From positions 171,840 to 235,839 of the forward strand of contig JAGRDS010000010.1 in the NCBI GenBank assembly GCA_020446945.1: a stretch of 64,000 nt of DNA, given 5' to 3'. The position numbers and the translations under genes are program-made. The stretch's first letter is position 1, and every line of letters begins with the position of its first letter. Under the pieces are notes generated by a model. It made no database searches, had not been told where the DNA came from, and was given only the letters and a program-made list of their open reading frames with translations. The DNA comes from Parvularculaceae bacterium. GTDB lineage: Bacteria; Pseudomonadota; Alphaproteobacteria; Caulobacterales; Parvularculaceae. Of the stretch, positions 1 through 8,927 are shown in pieces.

Positions 1-286
1 GCTCATATCCCTCGGCCCTGGTTTCGACCGGCGTCATCGTGCGGATGAGCAAGGCGGTCATTCCGATCGACATCGCGACGAGGGCGCCGATGAAAATGGC
101 GACGAGCAGCGAGCGGTTGTTTCCGCCCGCGAAAAGCGAGGCGGGAAACCCAAAGCAAACGCCGCCAAGAAGTGCGGCCATCGCCATGCCGAAAAATCCG
201 GACCAGAACGGGGTCGAGAAGAAAAAGTCCGGCACGCCGGCGCCTTTGGCGCCAGCGTCTATCATCGGCTTTTCCTTCATGGACAT
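1..286 (-). CDS. hypothetical membrane protein, C-terminus cut by window edge
   Basis: An open frame of 95 codons runs from an ATG at 286 to the left edge without a stop, so the 3' end is missing. The translation begins MSMKEKPMID and has two hydrophobic stretches, near residues 28-50 (around FFGMAMAALLGG) and 60-82 (around LLVAIFIGALVAMSIG), which look like two membrane helices. It is transcribed toward lower coordinates, directly downstream of the quinone-oxidoreductase-like gene with a gap of 19 bases, so the two may be cotranscribed. I do not recognise the family. A second in-frame ATG at 280 is an alternative start. Confidence 0.6.
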   Translation of the reverse strand, partial: MSMKEKPMIDAGAKGAGVPDFFFSTPFWSGFFGMAMAALLGGVCFGFPASLFAGGNNRSLLVAIFIGALVAMSIGMTALLIRTMTPVETRAEGYE

Positions 287-305
287 GGTGTTATTGTGTG
301 CGGAT

Positions 306-1313
306 TTAGTCGATCGTCAATACGGCCTTTCCCTGCACCTTCCGGCTTTCAACGAGCTTTAACGCCTCGCCGGCCTGTTCCAGCGGAAAGCGCGCGGTGA
401 CGCGCGGTTTAACTTTGCCTTGCGTGTACCAGTTGAGAAGTTCGCTTACATGTTCTCCATGGCGCTTCGGATCGCGCATCGTAAACGCGCCCCAGAATAC
501 GCCGACGATCTGGCAGCTTTTCAGCAAAGTAAGATTGAGCGGCAGTTTCGGAATGCCGGCCGGAAAGCCGACGACAAGGAAACGCCCTTCCCAGGCGAGC
601 GCGCGCACCGCAGGTTCGGCGTAATCGCCGCCGACCGCATCATAAACGACGTCGACGCCGTCGCGGCCGGTAAGTTTTGAAGCGGCGGCCTTTATCTGGT
701 TCGAAAGCGCTTTTTGCCCCTCCTTATCGATATCTTTCGGGTAGATGATGAAATCATCAGCGCCGAGCGTGCGGGCGAACGCGGCTTTTTCCGGCGATGA
801 AACGCCCGCGATCACTTTCGCGCCCATCGCCTTTCCTATTTCGATCGCCGCCGCGCCGACGCCGCCCGATGCGCCGAGAATGAAAAGCGACTCGCCGCTT
901 TTGATATGCGCGCGGTCTTTAAGCGCATAATGCGACGTTCCATAAGTCATAAGAAAGCCGGCGGCTTCGTCGAACGCCATCGCGTCCGGAATTTTCACCG
1001 CTGCTTTCACGTCGACGACAAGATCGCTTGCATAACCGCCATGAAGCGTCATCGCGAGAACCCGTTCGCCTATCGCGAAAGCCGTAACGCCGTCGCCGAG
1101 CGCGTCGACTACGCCGGCGACTTCGCCGCCCGGCGCAAAGGGGCGTGGCGGGCGAAACTGGTACATGTCGCGAATAATAAGCGTATCCGGAAAATTGACG
1201 CCGGCCGCTTTCACGCTGATCCTGATCTGTCCGGGACCGGGTGCGGGCGTCGGCGCTTGCGTCAGTTTCAGGCTGTCCGGACCGCCCGGCTCATGGCTCA
1301 TCATCGCTTTCAT
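306..1313 (-). CDS. NADPH:quinone oxidoreductase-like MDR enzyme
   Basis: A 335-residue member of the medium-chain dehydrogenase/reductase superfamily, quinone-oxidoreductase (zeta-crystallin) branch, expected to reduce quinones or enones with NADPH in the cytosol. Visible features are an N-terminal GroES-like domain (about 1-120, with GGEVAGVV), a Rossmann domain with the nucleotide-binding GASGGVGAAAIEIG at about 146-160, and VVYDAVGGD near 225. The Cys-rich structural zinc loop of true alcohol dehydrogenases is absent, as is usual for this branch. The start at 1313 follows an AGGA-like ribosome site 8-9 bases upstream. The substrate cannot be told from sequence. Confidence 0.85.
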   Translation of the reverse strand: MKAMMSHEPGGPDSLKLTQAPTPAPGPGQIRISVKAAGVNFPDTLIIRDMYQFRPPRPFAPGGEVAGVVDALGDGVTAFAIGERVLAMTLHGGYASDLVVDVKAAVKIPDAMAFDEAAGFLMTYGTSHYALKDRAHIKSGESLFILGASGGVGAAAIEIGKAMGAKVIAGVSSPEKAAFARTLGADDFIIYPKDIDKEGQKALSNQIKAAASKLTGRDGVDVVYDAVGGDYAEPAVRALAWEGRFLVVGFPAGIPKLPLNLTLLKSCQIVGVFWGAFTMRDPKRHGEHVSELLNWYTQGKVKPRVTARFPLEQAGEALKLVESRKVQGKAVLTID

Positions 1314-1422
1314 CGGAAATCCTGCTTCTTCGACTTGCGGAAAACCGGCATCTTACGCATGGTCGCGGTCTCGACAATGTCGAAGCTCACCTGCTTCGGC
1401 GCGAATTCTTGCGGAGGGTTTC

Positions 1423-1743
1423 ATGCGGATTTGGGGTCAGCTCGCCGGCGCGGGTATTGCGTTTGTACTGCTCGCCTCCTGCGCGACGGCGGCGAAATAT
1501 ACCCTGCGCGACCGGTTCGAGGCGATCGGTCTTTCGCCGGCGATGGCCGGGTGCATGGTCGATGATCTCGACGACCGGCTGGACGATCGCGACCTGCGCG
1601 ATCTCGCCGACTACTCCGTTTCGATTTCACGCGCCGACACGCCGCTGGAGGCGGTCGAGCGCCTGCTTGAAATCGACAATCCGCGCGCTGTCGCCGCCGT
1701 CGGGCGCGCCGCGTTTTCCTGCGTGACCGGATTTGTTCGGTGA
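1423..1743 (+). CDS. small predicted lipoprotein
   Basis: A 106-residue protein beginning MRIWGQLAG, with a hydrophobic signal and lipobox LLASC that puts the lipidated cysteine at residue 20. The mature part is short and acidic, with an Asp/Arg-rich segment (DDLDDRLDDRDLRDLADY) and two further cysteines. I chose the ATG at 1423 because GGAGGG lies 6 bases upstream and the signal peptide starts there; the open frame continues further upstream without justification. The stop overlaps the GTG start of the MFS gene, so the two are probably translationally coupled. Function unknown. Confidence 0.65.
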   Translation: MRIWGQLAGAGIAFVLLASCATAAKYTLRDRFEAIGLSPAMAGCMVDDLDDRLDDRDLRDLADYSVSISRADTPLEAVERLLEIDNPRAVAAVGRAAFSCVTGFVR

Positions 1744-3056
1744 GGGATATCGCGGGCGGTCCCGCGCCGGCGAACAGGACTGAAACGAAGACGGATCCAT
1801 ATTCCTGGTACGTCCTTGCGATTTTGACGCTCGTTTACACGTTCAACTTCGTCGACCGTCAGATAATCGCGATCGTTTCCCCGGCGATCAAGGAAGAGCT
1901 TGGGCTGTCCGATTCGGTTCTCGGCCTTTTGAAAGGGCTCGCCTTCGCGGTGCTTTACACGCTGCTCGGCATTCCGATCGCATGGGCGGCGGACCGCTGG
2001 AACCGCGTCAATATCGTTTCGCTCGCGCTCGCCGTCTGGTCGGCGTTCACGGCGATGTCGGGGCTTGCGGCGAACGCGCTGCAATTGACGCTCGCACGTA
2101 TCGGCGTCGGGATCGGCGAGGCGGGCGGATCGCCGCCTTCGCACTCGATCATCTCCGATTATTTCCCGAAAGAAAAACGCTCAACCGCTTTGTCGATCTA
2201 TTCGCTCGGCATTCCGTTCGGCCAGACGCTTGCTTTTCTCGCAGGGGGTTGGGTGCTTGAAAATCTCGGCTGGCGAAACGCATTTTTCGTCGTCGGCATT
2301 CCCGGCGTCGCGCTCGCCATCCTCATGAAATTCACCGTGCGCGAACCAGAGCGCGGCGCGCAGGACGCCGGCGCGCGCGCGCATGCGGTGTCCTTCAGGC
2401 AGGGCGCGGCGAGGCTGCTCGCCATTCCTTCATTCTGGGGTCTTCTCGTGGCGGCGACCGCGGCGTCCTTCACCGGATACGGCGTTGGTTTGTGGGCGGT
2501 CGATTATTACCGGCGCACGTTTGAGCTTTCCTATCAGGAAATCACAATTCCGCTCGGCGTATTGAACGGCACCGCTTACGTGCTTGGCACCTATCTCGGC
2601 GGCGTGCTGACCGACCGTTTCGGCAGGAAGAACAAGGGCGCTTACGCCTTTATCCCCGCGCTCGGCATGCTGTTCACAATCCCGGTCGGGCTGTTTCAGC
2701 TCTGGGCGCCGACTCCGTTCTGGGCGTTTTTCTGGGCGGCGCCGTTTCTCGTCGGGCTGGGAATGTATCTGGGGCCGACCTGGGCGCTCGTGCAAACGCT
2801 CGCGCCGGCGAATATGCGCGCCTTCGCTGTCGCTTTCATGTTCTTTATCCTCAATCTGATCGCGCTCGGCTTTGCGCCCCTATGGGTCGGCGCCCTGTCC
2901 GATTATTTCGCGAACGCTTTCGGCGAGGTCAAAGGACTGCAAATTGCGATGTCGACGCTGGTCTTTACGAGCGCGATCTCTGTCGGCGCCTTTTTCTGGA
3001 CGGCGCGGAAATTGCCGGCCGACTGGGCGAAGGCGACGGGAGAGGCTGCGAACTAA
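1740..3056 (+). CDS. MFS transporter, spinster-like
   Basis: A 438-residue inner-membrane transporter with about 12 hydrophobic helices. The first helix carries the NFVDRQI signature typical of the spinster-like MFS subgroup, followed by the loop motif WAADRWNR and GIGEAGGSPPSHSIISDYFP after helix 4. The subgroup is common in alphaproteobacteria, but substrates are mostly unassigned, so none is given. It starts at GTG 1740, whose last two bases are the first two of the preceding lipoprotein gene's TGA. A DUF1801 gene follows after 11 bases with its own good ribosome site, which suggests a three-gene operon. Confidence 0.85.
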   Translation: MRDIAGGPAPANRTETKTDPYSWYVLAILTLVYTFNFVDRQIIAIVSPAIKEELGLSDSVLGLLKGLAFAVLYTLLGIPIAWAADRWNRVNIVSLALAVWSAFTAMSGLAANALQLTLARIGVGIGEAGGSPPSHSIISDYFPKEKRSTALSIYSLGIPFGQTLAFLAGGWVLENLGWRNAFFVVGIPGVALAILMKFTVREPERGAQDAGARAHAVSFRQGAARLLAIPSFWGLLVAATAASFTGYGVGLWAVDYYRRTFELSYQEITIPLGVLNGTAYVLGTYLGGVLTDRFGRKNKGAYAFIPALGMLFTIPVGLFQLWAPTPFWAFFWAAPFLVGLGMYLGPTWALVQTLAPANMRAFAVAFMFFILNLIALGFAPLWVGALSDYFANAFGEVKGLQIAMSTLVFTSAISVGAFFWTARKLPADWAKATGEAAN

Positions 3057-3067
3057 CGGAGGCGTAG

Positions 3068-3538
3068 ATGCCTGCTGCGGAAAAAAAGAAAAAAACGCCG
3101 GCCAGGAAGATAACGGCGGAACTCAAAACAAAACCGACCGCAAGAAGCGTCGCCGCCTTTATCGACGCGACGCCGAACGAACAGCGGCGCAGGGATGCGA
3201 AGACAGCGCTTGCGTTGATGAAGAAATGGACCGGCCTCAAGCCGAAAATGTGGGGGCCGTCGATTGTCGGCTTCGGGTCTTACCACTACAAATATGACAG
3301 CGGGCGCGAAGGCGACATGTGCATGACGGGATTTTCGCCGCGCGCCTCGGCGCTTGTCTTTTATGTTATGGGCGGCGCGCCGGAACGAGACCCCCTGTTC
3401 GGGAAACTCGGCAAATACAGGACCGGAAAGTCATGCCTTTACATCAATAAGCTCGACGATGTTGATCTCGGCGTGCTTGAGAAGATCGTGCGCCGGTCCG
3501 TCGCCTATATGCGAAAGACCTATCCGACGACGGACTAG
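3068..3538 (+). CDS. DUF1801 domain protein
   Basis: A 156-residue cytosolic protein. After a Lys-rich N-terminus (residues 1-25) comes a DUF1801 (YdhG-like) domain, with ARSVAAFIDA, a KMWGPSIVGFGSYHYKY core at about 58-74, and a C-terminal RTGKSCLYINKLDDVDL segment. The biochemical function of this family is not established. The start is supported by GGAGG 6 bases upstream. It is the last gene of a probable operon with the lipoprotein and MFS transporter and is followed by a hairpin that could terminate both this gene and the convergent CTERM genes. Confidence 0.8.
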   Translation: MPAAEKKKKTPARKITAELKTKPTARSVAAFIDATPNEQRRRDAKTALALMKKWTGLKPKMWGPSIVGFGSYHYKYDSGREGDMCMTGFSPRASALVFYVMGGAPERDPLFGKLGKYRTGKSCLYINKLDDVDLGVLEKIVRRSVAYMRKTYPTTD

Positions 3539-3543
3539 ACAAA

Positions 3544-3583
3544 AGAAGCGCCCGCGCGCCGGATAAGCGCAGCGGGCGGTTCT
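3544..3583. terminator. imperfect hairpin between convergent genes
   Basis: AGAAGCGCCCGC at 3544-3555 pairs with GCGGGCGGTTCT at 3572-3583, with one mismatch and a 16-base loop. It lies in the 72-base gap between two convergent genes and is flanked by AAAA on one side and TTCTT on the other, so it could act in both directions. The T-runs are weak. Confidence 0.45.
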
Positions 3584-3610
3584 TCCCCAGCCGACAACTC
3601 GATATTCCGC

Positions 3611-4432
3611 CTAAATTTCTATCGAACCGTCCGCGTTCTTTATTCTCCGTGTAAAGAATAAGCCGGCCAGCGCGGAGGCGAACAGGAAAAGGGCGCCCGG
3701 TATCGGCGTTTCAAGAACGGGCGGTTCGATTTCGCCGTCCGGATCGCCCGGCGTCACGCCGCCGCCGCCCGGTGTTTGACCGCCGCCGCCCGGTGTTTGA
3801 CCGTCGCCGCCCGGCGCGGCGCCGTCTCCTGGATGGGGCGGATTGGGTCCGGGCGGATGCGGCCCTCCGCCGTCACCGATTCCGCCGCCGCCAATTCCGC
3901 CGCCATCGCCGAACATTCCGAGCGCGACCAGCGTGTCGAAACCCTGAATGCGGGGAACGCCGGCGCCGTCGCCGTCTGTTTGAATGCCGGAATCCTCCGC
4001 CGACAGGCCGGCGGCGATTGCAATAGGCGATTCAGGCTCGCGCGCGAAATCGTCGGACGTTAGGCCCGCAATCTTAAGGGAGGGTGCAATAACGCGCGAA
4101 CCTTCGCCGCCCTTGGTGACGCGCGGCGCTGGAAGGACGGGTTCGTCGTCCGCAGGCGCGAGCGCAACAGCCTCCGGCATTTCAACCGGCGCCGTCGCGG
4201 CGGGTGCGTCGCTTTCGGGCGCCGTCCGTTTCGCCTGGAATTCCGGCGCGAATGCGACATAAAGATCGGCGGCGAGCATTGCGGAAAGCAGGACGCAGGC
4301 CGCGATGATTGCGGCGCGCCGTTTAAAGCGGGCCGATATTCGCTTTTGAACTGGCTTGCGTGACGGTGCGGCGCCGCAATTATCCGATTGCGACGCCGTT
4401 GCGCCTGTCGAGATGTCGAAGGTCGCGGTCAC
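3611..4432 (-). CDS. Gly/Pro-rich protein with PEP/VPxPA-CTERM-like sorting signal
   Basis: A 273-residue protein with a signal-anchor-like helix at about 39-61, preceded by a basic cytoplasmic tail (KRISARFKRR). An Ala/Pro-rich linker follows, then a Gly/Pro-rich low-complexity stretch at about 175-235 with QTPGGGG repeats. The C-terminus carries the tripartite signal of exosortase or PEP-CTERM-like targets: PIPGALFLF, a hydrophobic helix, and an Arg pair (FFTRR). It starts at GTG 4432, nine bases after the stop of the companion CTERM gene, with no clear Shine-Dalgarno, so coupled translation is likely. Known biology of PEP-CTERM proteins suggests C-terminal processing and envelope or matrix export. 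No exosortase is encoded in this window. Confidence 0.65.
   Translation of the reverse strand: MTATFDISTGATASQSDNCGAAPSRKPVQKRISARFKRRAAIIAACVLLSAMLAADLYVAFAPEFQAKRTAPESDAPAATAPVEMPEAVALAPADDEPVLPAPRVTKGGEGSRVIAPSLKIAGLTSDDFAREPESPIAIAAGLSAEDSGIQTDGDGAGVPRIQGFDTLVALGMFGDGGGIGGGGIGDGGGPHPPGPNPPHPGDGAAPGGDGQTPGGGGQTPGGGGVTPGDPDGEIEPPVLETPIPGALFLFASALAGLFFTRRIKNADGSIEI
3760..3801. repeat. two perfect 21-bp tandem repeats inside a Gly-rich coding region
   Basis: The unit CGCCGCCGCCCGGTGTTTGAC occurs at 3760-3780 and again, identical, at 3781-3801, and a diverged third partial copy begins at 3802. On the minus strand the unit encodes the heptad QTPGGGG in frame. A 21-bp period allows copy-number change without a frameshift. 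Confidence 0.9.
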
Positions 4433-4441
4433 GGTTTTTAC

Positions 4442-5119
4442 TCAGCTTTTACGCTGACGCCGCGCGAAGGAAAATCCGGCGAGCGCGGAGCCGAACAATA
4501 ACGCCGCGCCGGGGATCGGCACTTCAGATGTCAGGAGATCCTGAGATCCGTTGGCGGCGAAAACGTCAAAACGCAGCGGTTTGTAATCGCCGGATATGAT
4601 CTGCGCCCAGAATGTCTGCGCTTTCGACAACACGTCGGTCGAAAGGACTTTGAACGAACCCGAGGACAGGTTGAAATTGGCGGCGCCGTCTTCGGTGATT
4701 TCCCAGATTATCGTCTGCAGCGCGGCGGCCGAGGTGGAATCTTTCAGGCCCGTTCCGGCGGTGAGGAAATTTCCGTAAAGCGCGCCGACCGCATTCCTGT
4801 CGGACGCCGTCGGAAAATAAGTCTGGTCGGCGACGCGCTGATGTTCTCTCGGCAGGCTCAAATGCTCGTCGATCTGCAGGCAGAAGGTAAGGAAGTCCGT
4901 CCAGGCGCCGCCGTCGGAGAACTGGAGGCTGAAAACGCCGGCTGAAACCGCACGATTCGAACCGTCATGCGAAATCCAGACATTTCGTCCGAGGCCGCTC
5001 GCAAATGCGGATGAGCCGTTATTCGGGTTGTCTCTTACGGTGACAAGGGCGGCGTCTGCGGCGCCGGTTAACGCTAGCGAAGCCGCCGCTGCGGCGAAGA
5101 TTGTCTTAATTCGGGACAT
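4442..5119 (-). CDS. secreted protein with PEP/VPxPA-CTERM-like sorting signal
   Basis: A 225-residue protein with a cleavable-looking signal peptide (MSRIKTIFAAAAASLALTGA, cleavage near AADA-AL) and a C-terminal VPIPGAALLFGSALAG helix followed by the basic tail FARRQRKS. This arrangement, with the motif at about 200-225, matches PEP-CTERM-type sorting signals. The middle contains FLTFCLQIDEH and a Thr/Ser-rich region, as in Cys-containing PEP-CTERM ectodomains, but I cannot assign a fold. Its gene comes first in a two-gene unit with the Gly-rich CTERM protein. The start at ATG 5119 is preceded by GAGGC. The pair probably shares the same sorting enzyme, encoded elsewhere. Confidence 0.7.
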   Translation of the reverse strand: MSRIKTIFAAAAASLALTGAADAALVTVRDNPNNGSSAFASGLGRNVWISHDGSNRAVSAGVFSLQFSDGGAWTDFLTFCLQIDEHLSLPREHQRVADQTYFPTASDRNAVGALYGNFLTAGTGLKDSTSAAALQTIIWEITEDGAANFNLSSGSFKVLSTDVLSKAQTFWAQIISGDYKPLRFDVFAANGSQDLLTSEVPIPGAALLFGSALAGFSFARRQRKS

Positions 5120-5276
5120 TTGAGCCTCTGGAACTGTGAACGAAAGGTTACAGGGCCGCTCAATTCAAGTTTGCTGCCAGCGCGAGGCTCTCAGCCTGCG
5201 GCGGCTGCGATCGAATCGCGTGCGCGCCGGCGCTGGAAAGCCGGGAACGGGGGAACAAGCGTGTTTGCGCGCCGCC

Positions 5277-5306
5277 TTGTCGTTTCGCCGCGCCTGCCGC
5301 TATAGA
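5277..5306 (+). promoter_or_regulatory. candidate sigma-70-type promoter for metG
   Basis: TTGTCG at 5277-5282 and TATAGA at 5301-5306 are separated by 18 bases, or 17 to the overlapping CTATAG. The predicted transcription start lies about 20 bases before the metG ATG at 5334. This is a by-eye match only. Confidence 0.4.
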
Positions 5307-5333
5307 CGGGGCCCCTCGCTCTGAAAGGCACCC

Positions 5334-7043
5334 ATGGCCCGCATCCTGATCACTTCGGCGCTGCCCTATATCAACGGCATCAAGCATCTCGGCAATCTCG
5401 TCGGCTCGATGCTGCCGGCCGACGTCTATGCGCGCTTTGAGCGGGCCCGCGGCGCCGACGTGCTTTTCCTTTGCGCAACCGACGAACATGGAACGCCGGC
5501 CGAACTCGCCGCGCGCGCCGCCGGACGCACTGTCGAGCAATATTGCGAGGAGCAGCACGAGATCCAGAAAAAGGCCTGCGCCGATTTTGCGCTTTCCTTC
5601 GATCATTTCGGGCGCTCGTCCGGCCCGCAAAACGAAAAGCTGACGCAGCATTTCGCCGCCGTTCTCGAAAGGAACGGCCTGATCGAGGAACGGGTCGACC
5701 GGCAGATTTACTCAATCGACGATCAGCGCTTCCTGCCTGATCGCTATGTCGAGGGTACGTGCCCGCATTGCGACTACGAAAAGGCGCGCGGCGATCAATG
5801 CGACAATTGCGGGCGATTGCTCGATCCGGTCGAGCTGAAAAATCCCTATTCCTCGATATCGGGTTCGAAGAACATCGAAGTGCGCGAGACAAAGCACCTG
5901 TATCTCCTGCAATCGCAATTGCAGGGGAGGATAGCCGACTGGGTGGCGTCGAAACCGGACTGGCCTCAGCTTACGAAATCAATTGCAGGAAAATGGATCA
6001 AGGAAGGCCTGCAGGACCGGTCGATAACGCGCGATCTGTATTGGGGCGTGCCGGTCGAACAGGACGGAAAAGCCCGCCCCGGTTTCGAGGCTAAGGTTTT
6101 CTATGTCTGGTTCGATGCGCCGATCGAATATATCGCCTGCACGCAGGAGTGGGAGGAGGCGGGCAAGGGCGCCGGCTGGCGATCCTGGTGGCGCCTCGAC
6201 GAGGGCGCGGACGATGTTCGCTACGTCCAGTTCATGGGCAAGGACAACGTCGCCTTTCACACCGTTTCCTTTCCGGTGACGCTGCTCGGCTCGCGCGAGC
6301 CGTGGAAGACCGTCGACGCGCTGAAATCGTTGAACTGGCTGACATGGTATGGCGGCAAATTCTCGACCAGCCAGAACCGCGGCATTTTCATGGACCAGGC
6401 GCTTGAGCTTTTGCCCGCCGACTATTGGCGCTGGCACCTGATGGCCAATGCGCCGGAATCAGACGATGCTTCCTTCACGCTCGAACATTTCGCGGGCGTC
6501 GTGAACAAGGATCTCGCCGACGTTCTCGGCAATTTCGTCAATCGCATTACGCGCTTTTGCAATTCGAAATTCGGCGCGGAAATTCCCGCAGCGGGCGCCT
6601 ATGGCGACGCGGAAGAAACGCTTGTCGCCGATCTCGACGCGAAAATCGCAGCCTACACCGCTGCGCTCGAAGCGATGGAGTTCAGGAAGGCGTTCGCCGA
6701 GCTTCGCGGCATCTGGGTCGCGGGCAACGAATATCTGCAAATCGCGGCGCCGTGGACCGCGTTCAAGACCGATCCGGACCGCGCGGCGGCGGGCGTGCGC
6801 GCTGGCCTCAATCTTATCGTCTTGTTCGCCGCGCTTTCTGCGCCGGTCATTCCGGATACGGCGGAAAAAATGTTCGCGATTTTCGGCCTCGATCCCAAAG
6901 CGGCGGGCCGCTGGCCGCAATCGGCGAAGAACGCGCTCTCATTCCTGGAGCCGGGACGAAAATTCGACCTGCCGGATGTTCTGTTCAGAAAAATCGAGGA
7001 TGAGCAGATCGCCGAATGGCGGGAAGAATTCGGGGCGGAGTGA
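5334..7043 (+). CDS. metG: methionyl-tRNA synthetase
   Basis: A 569-residue class I aminoacyl-tRNA synthetase that charges tRNA-Met in the cytosol. The HIGH-type motif appears as HLGN at 18-21. A zinc knuckle has C143, C146, C156 and C159 (CPHC and CDNC), and the KMSKS-type loop is KFSTS at 342-346. The C-terminal alpha-helical anticodon-binding region is present. The dimerising Trbp111-like extension found in some longer MetG proteins is missing, in keeping with 569 residues. It stands alone between the CTERM pair, which is divergent, and an SDR gene downstream. The start ATG at 5334 gives the conserved N-terminus [15 protein letters not shown]. Confidence 0.96.
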   Translation: MARILITSALPYINGIKHLGNLVGSMLPADVYARFERARGADVLFLCATDEHGTPAELAARAAGRTVEQYCEEQHEIQKKACADFALSFDHFGRSSGPQNEKLTQHFAAVLERNGLIEERVDRQIYSIDDQRFLPDRYVEGTCPHCDYEKARGDQCDNCGRLLDPVELKNPYSSISGSKNIEVRETKHLYLLQSQLQGRIADWVASKPDWPQLTKSIAGKWIKEGLQDRSITRDLYWGVPVEQDGKARPGFEAKVFYVWFDAPIEYIACTQEWEEAGKGAGWRSWWRLDEGADDVRYVQFMGKDNVAFHTVSFPVTLLGSREPWKTVDALKSLNWLTWYGGKFSTSQNRGIFMDQALELLPADYWRWHLMANAPESDDASFTLEHFAGVVNKDLADVLGNFVNRITRFCNSKFGAEIPAAGAYGDAEETLVADLDAKIAAYTAALEAMEFRKAFAELRGIWVAGNEYLQIAAPWTAFKTDPDRAAAGVRAGLNLIVLFAALSAPVIPDTAEKMFAIFGLDPKAAGRWPQSAKNALSFLEPGRKFDLPDVLFRKIEDEQIAEWREEFGAE

Positions 7044-7132
7044 TCGGCGACTGCGCGCGCTTGATGACTTGACCCGGCGCCGCGCGATAGAATGGCGCGG
7101 ATGATTTCCACGCCAGACCGGAGCGCTGCCGC

Positions 7133-7918
7133 ATGAAAAATCTTTTCTCTCTTGAAAACCGCACCGCGCTCATCACCGGCGGCTCGCGCGGGATCGGCAA
7201 GATGATCGCGCGCGGCTTTCTAGAGCATGGCGCGCGCGTTTACATATCTGCGCGCAAGTCTGAGCAATGCGAGGCGACGGCGGAAGAATTGTCGAAATTC
7301 GGGAAATGCGTCGCAATTCCCCAGGACGTTTCAAGCGTCGATGGCTGCAAGGCGCTCGAACGCATTTACGGCAAATCGGAATCCTCTCTCGATATTCTCG
7401 TAAACAATGCGGGCGCGGCGTGGGGCGCCGATTTCGACGATTTTCCGGAAAGCGGCTGGGACAAGGTGATGGACCTGAACGTCAAGTCGCCGTTCTTTCT
7501 TACGCAGGCGTTTCACGAAAAACTGAAAGCCGCCGCGTCCAGCCAAAGGCCCGCCAAGGTGATCATGATCGCCTCGATCGACGGCGTGCGCATCAATCCG
7601 TGGGAGACTTACTCCTACCAGGCGTCGAAAGCGGCGGTCATTCACCTGACCCGGCGCATGGCCGCGCGCCTCATCAGGGACAATATCTGCGTTAGCGGCA
7701 TCGCGCCCGGCGCCTTCGCATCCGAAATGAACAAGGCCGCGCGCGATCACGAAGCGATGGTCGCGAAAATGGTGCCGGCGGGACGCATCGGCGCCGAAGA
7801 AGACATGGCGGGCGCGGCGATTTTTCTCGCCAGCAGGGCGGGCGACTATGTCGTCGGCGATACGCTCGCGGTCGACGGCGGCGTCGCCTATTCAAGTTTC
7901 GGCCATTTCGGAGGATAG
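7133..7918 (+). CDS. SDR oxidoreductase, RhlG/FabG-like
   Basis: A 261-residue classical short-chain dehydrogenase. It has the cofactor glycine motif GGSRGIG at about 16-22, NNAG near 90, the catalytic Ser in IASIDGVR, and the Tyr-Lys pair in YSYQASK. The C-terminal VDGGVAYSSFGHFGG is typical of RhlG-like or 3-ketoacyl reductase-like members. The substrate is unknown, and a lipid or ketone reduction role is inferred only from family resemblance. A GGAG site lies upstream of ATG 7133. The next SDR gene begins 4 bases after this stop, so the two form an operon. Confidence 0.85.
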   Translation: MKNLFSLENRTALITGGSRGIGKMIARGFLEHGARVYISARKSEQCEATAEELSKFGKCVAIPQDVSSVDGCKALERIYGKSESSLDILVNNAGAAWGADFDDFPESGWDKVMDLNVKSPFFLTQAFHEKLKAAASSQRPAKVIMIASIDGVRINPWETYSYQASKAAVIHLTRRMAARLIRDNICVSGIAPGAFASEMNKAARDHEAMVAKMVPAGRIGAEEDMAGAAIFLASRAGDYVVGDTLAVDGGVAYSSFGHFGG

Positions 7919-7922
7919 GCGA

Positions 7923-8894
7923 ATGACCAAACAGCAACCGATAAACTCGCCCTTCCACGCAAAATCAACCGCGCTTGAAGTCGTCGAGGGCGTCGATTTG
8001 GCAGGCAAATTCGCCATCGTCACCGGCGGCTATTCCGGCATTGGGGTTGAGACAGTGCGTGCGCTCGTCGCCGCCGGCGCCGACGTGCTCGTTCCGGCGC
8101 GCGATATCGCCAAGGCGAAGGACGCGCTGAAGGAATTCGGCGCGAAGGTCAGCGTCGCTGCAACAGACCTTTCCGATCTTGCGAGCGTCACGGAGTTTGC
8201 GCGCGTTCAAGTTGCAACAGGCAAGCCTTTGCATCTGCTTATTAACAATGCGGGCGTAATGGCGTGTCCGGAAAAGCGCGCGGGAGATAATTGGGAGTTG
8301 CAATTCGCGACGAACCATATCGGCCATTTCGTGTTGACGAATGAACTGGCGCCGTCGCTGAAAAAAGCGAATGGCGCGCGCGTCGTTTGTCTCTCCTCCA
8401 CGGGGCATAAACTCTCGCCGATCCGCTGGGGCGACATTCATTTCAGGAAAGAGCCCTACAACAAATGGATCGCTTACGGTCAGGCGAAGACGGCGAATTC
8501 GCTCTTCGCCGTTGAGCTCGATGCGCGGATGAAAAATGACGGCGTTCGCGCTTTCGCGGTGCATCCGGGCGGCATCTTCACGCCCTTGCAGCGGCATCTC
8601 GACAAGGAGGAGATGATCGCACTCGGATGGCTCGGACCGGACGGCGAATTGTCCGACATGGCGAAGCAGATGTTCAAAACGCCGGAAGCGGGCGCCTCGA
8701 CGACAATCTGGGCGGCGACGTCGGCGCAGCTTGACGGCGAAGGCGGCGTCTATTGCGAGAACTGCAATATCGCCACGTTAGGGGGCGAGGGCTCGCCGCG
8801 CTGGGCGGACGTGCAGCCGCACGCCGTCGATGCGGAACAGGCCGCGCGCCTCTGGCGCGAAACGGAAGCGATGCTTGATCAAGCGAAAAAATAG
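7923..8894 (+). CDS. SDR oxidoreductase, retinol-dehydrogenase-like
   Basis: A 323-residue short-chain dehydrogenase of the extended or retinol-dehydrogenase-like group. It carries TGGYSGIG near 35-42, NNAGVMACP, ATNHIGHFVLTN, and the catalytic YGQAK. I chose ATG 7923, which follows a strong GGAGGA at 7910-7915 inside the end of the preceding gene; the frame extends upstream to 7848 only by overlapping that gene. It is cotranscribed with the upstream SDR. The region after it contains a decayed hydrolase gene. Substrate not assignable. Confidence 0.85.
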   Translation: MTKQQPINSPFHAKSTALEVVEGVDLAGKFAIVTGGYSGIGVETVRALVAAGADVLVPARDIAKAKDALKEFGAKVSVAATDLSDLASVTEFARVQVATGKPLHLLINNAGVMACPEKRAGDNWELQFATNHIGHFVLTNELAPSLKKANGARVVCLSSTGHKLSPIRWGDIHFRKEPYNKWIAYGQAKTANSLFAVELDARMKNDGVRAFAVHPGGIFTPLQRHLDKEEMIALGWLGPDGELSDMAKQMFKTPEAGASTTIWAATSAQLDGEGGVYCENCNIATLGGEGSPRWADVQPHAVDAEQAARLWRETEAMLDQAKK

Positions 8895-8927
8895 TCGCTC
8901 TACTAATGTTGCGACAGATATAGCAAT

